Shown: positions 63,949 through 64,000 of the stretch, one piece after another
Layout: every line of letters begins with the position of its first letter
How positions within the stretch are numbered: the first letter of the stretch is position 1
Made by a program: the position numbers and the translations under genes
Assembly: GCA_910589305.1 (NCBI GenBank)
Contig: CAJUTV010000007.1
Location: 120,649-184,648, forward strand
Direction: 5' to 3'
From: an uncultured Lachnospira sp.
GTDB taxonomy: Bacteria; Bacillota; Clostridia; Lachnospirales; Lachnospiraceae
Length of the DNA stretch: 64,000 bases
The notes under the pieces: model-generated
What the model was told of the DNA's origin: nothing
The model's input: the letters and a program-made list of their open reading frames with translations, nothing else
The model's database searches: none

Positions 63949-64000
63949 GTTAAGCGGATATTCGCAATCCGCTACGCTACTTGCTCATAACCTCATAGCT
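63949..64000 (+). repeat. Dispersed hairpin-rich repeat, left part cut by window edge
   Basis: AAGCGGATATTCGCAATCCGC and ACGCTACTTGCTCATAACC match copy 4 and the partial copy at 35850. GCGGAT and ATCCGC form its first hairpin. The GGGTGTTTGACACCC block is absent here. The window ends inside it. Confidence 0.55.

Noticed and set aside
1..64000. CRISPR array
   Set aside because: No regularly spaced identical repeats with unique spacers were seen; the TTTTCGACA copies at 26899-27365 are unevenly spaced and face both ways.

Overview
The window looks like chromosome from a low-GC, Gram-positive, spore-forming anaerobe, most likely a pectin-degrading member of the Lachnospiraceae or a close relative. 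This rests on AT-rich DNA, strong AGGAGG-type ribosome sites, sporulation genes (spore photoproduct lyase, a SleB-like hydrolase, Spo0A-box-like sites), dockerin-tagged pectin esterases and protein families I associate with Clostridia (DUF6128-, DUF5685-, DUF1836- and DUF2935-like). I could not run a taxonomic search.

Layout, left to right. 1-2530: a cut-off unknown gene, then a YtrA-type GntR repressor with an ABC exporter. 2572-5862: a pectin-oligomer locus (GH105 hydrolase, nucleoside-hydrolase-like protein) divergent from a LacI repressor. 5972-7111: a decayed Phd/YefM antitoxin and a DUF2935 protein. 7276-13753: housekeeping (tadA, acetyltransferase, rsmA, tatD, metG). 14141-17486: DUF885 lipoprotein, J-domain protein, DUF5685 protein. 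17738-23861: two large secreted dockerin enzymes, a CE12-like esterase and a CE8 pectin methylesterase joined to CE12. 24087-26833: SDR, spore photoproduct lyase and a nucleoside-phosphorylase-like protein. 26899-27365: seven exact Spo0A-box-like heptamers. 27545-29387: an ABC-F antibiotic-resistance gene behind a complete leader-peptide attenuator. 29554-32525: small proteins, a thioredoxin-reductase-like flavoprotein and a small alarmone synthetase. 33091-36986: a response regulator, ABC transporter and histidine kinase set. 37147-38682: tRNA-Lys and an AI-2E-type transporter.

The standout is 39109-45487. A tightly coupled three-gene operon on the minus strand encodes a 957-residue helical-repeat (ARM/HEAT-like) protein, a winged-helix/SWIM zinc-finger protein and a retron-type reverse transcriptase. 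Just upstream, on the plus strand with its own promoter, is a sequence with every hallmark of a retron msr-msd RNA: 13-nt a1/a2 complementary ends, two short hairpins, and a long msd hairpin with a perfect 17-bp inner stem. The gene set matches what I recall as the type XIII retron arrangement. The RNA, and its transcription opposite to the RT gene, are the observations most worth testing.

45823-64000: rlmD, an acidic membrane protein, a PcrA-type helicase, a PspA/YdjI envelope-stress pair, yerC, DUF1836 and PHP genes, a MacB-like ABC transporter, a MoxR / vWA / leucine-rich-repeat operon, and a coiled-coil SleB-like hydrolase. Across the window run two repeat families: a 130-150 bp hairpin-rich element (six whole or partial copies), and a ~100 bp 5' leader ending in a CGCAGAAATGAGG-type ribosome site in front of four unrelated genes (a fifth has only the end).
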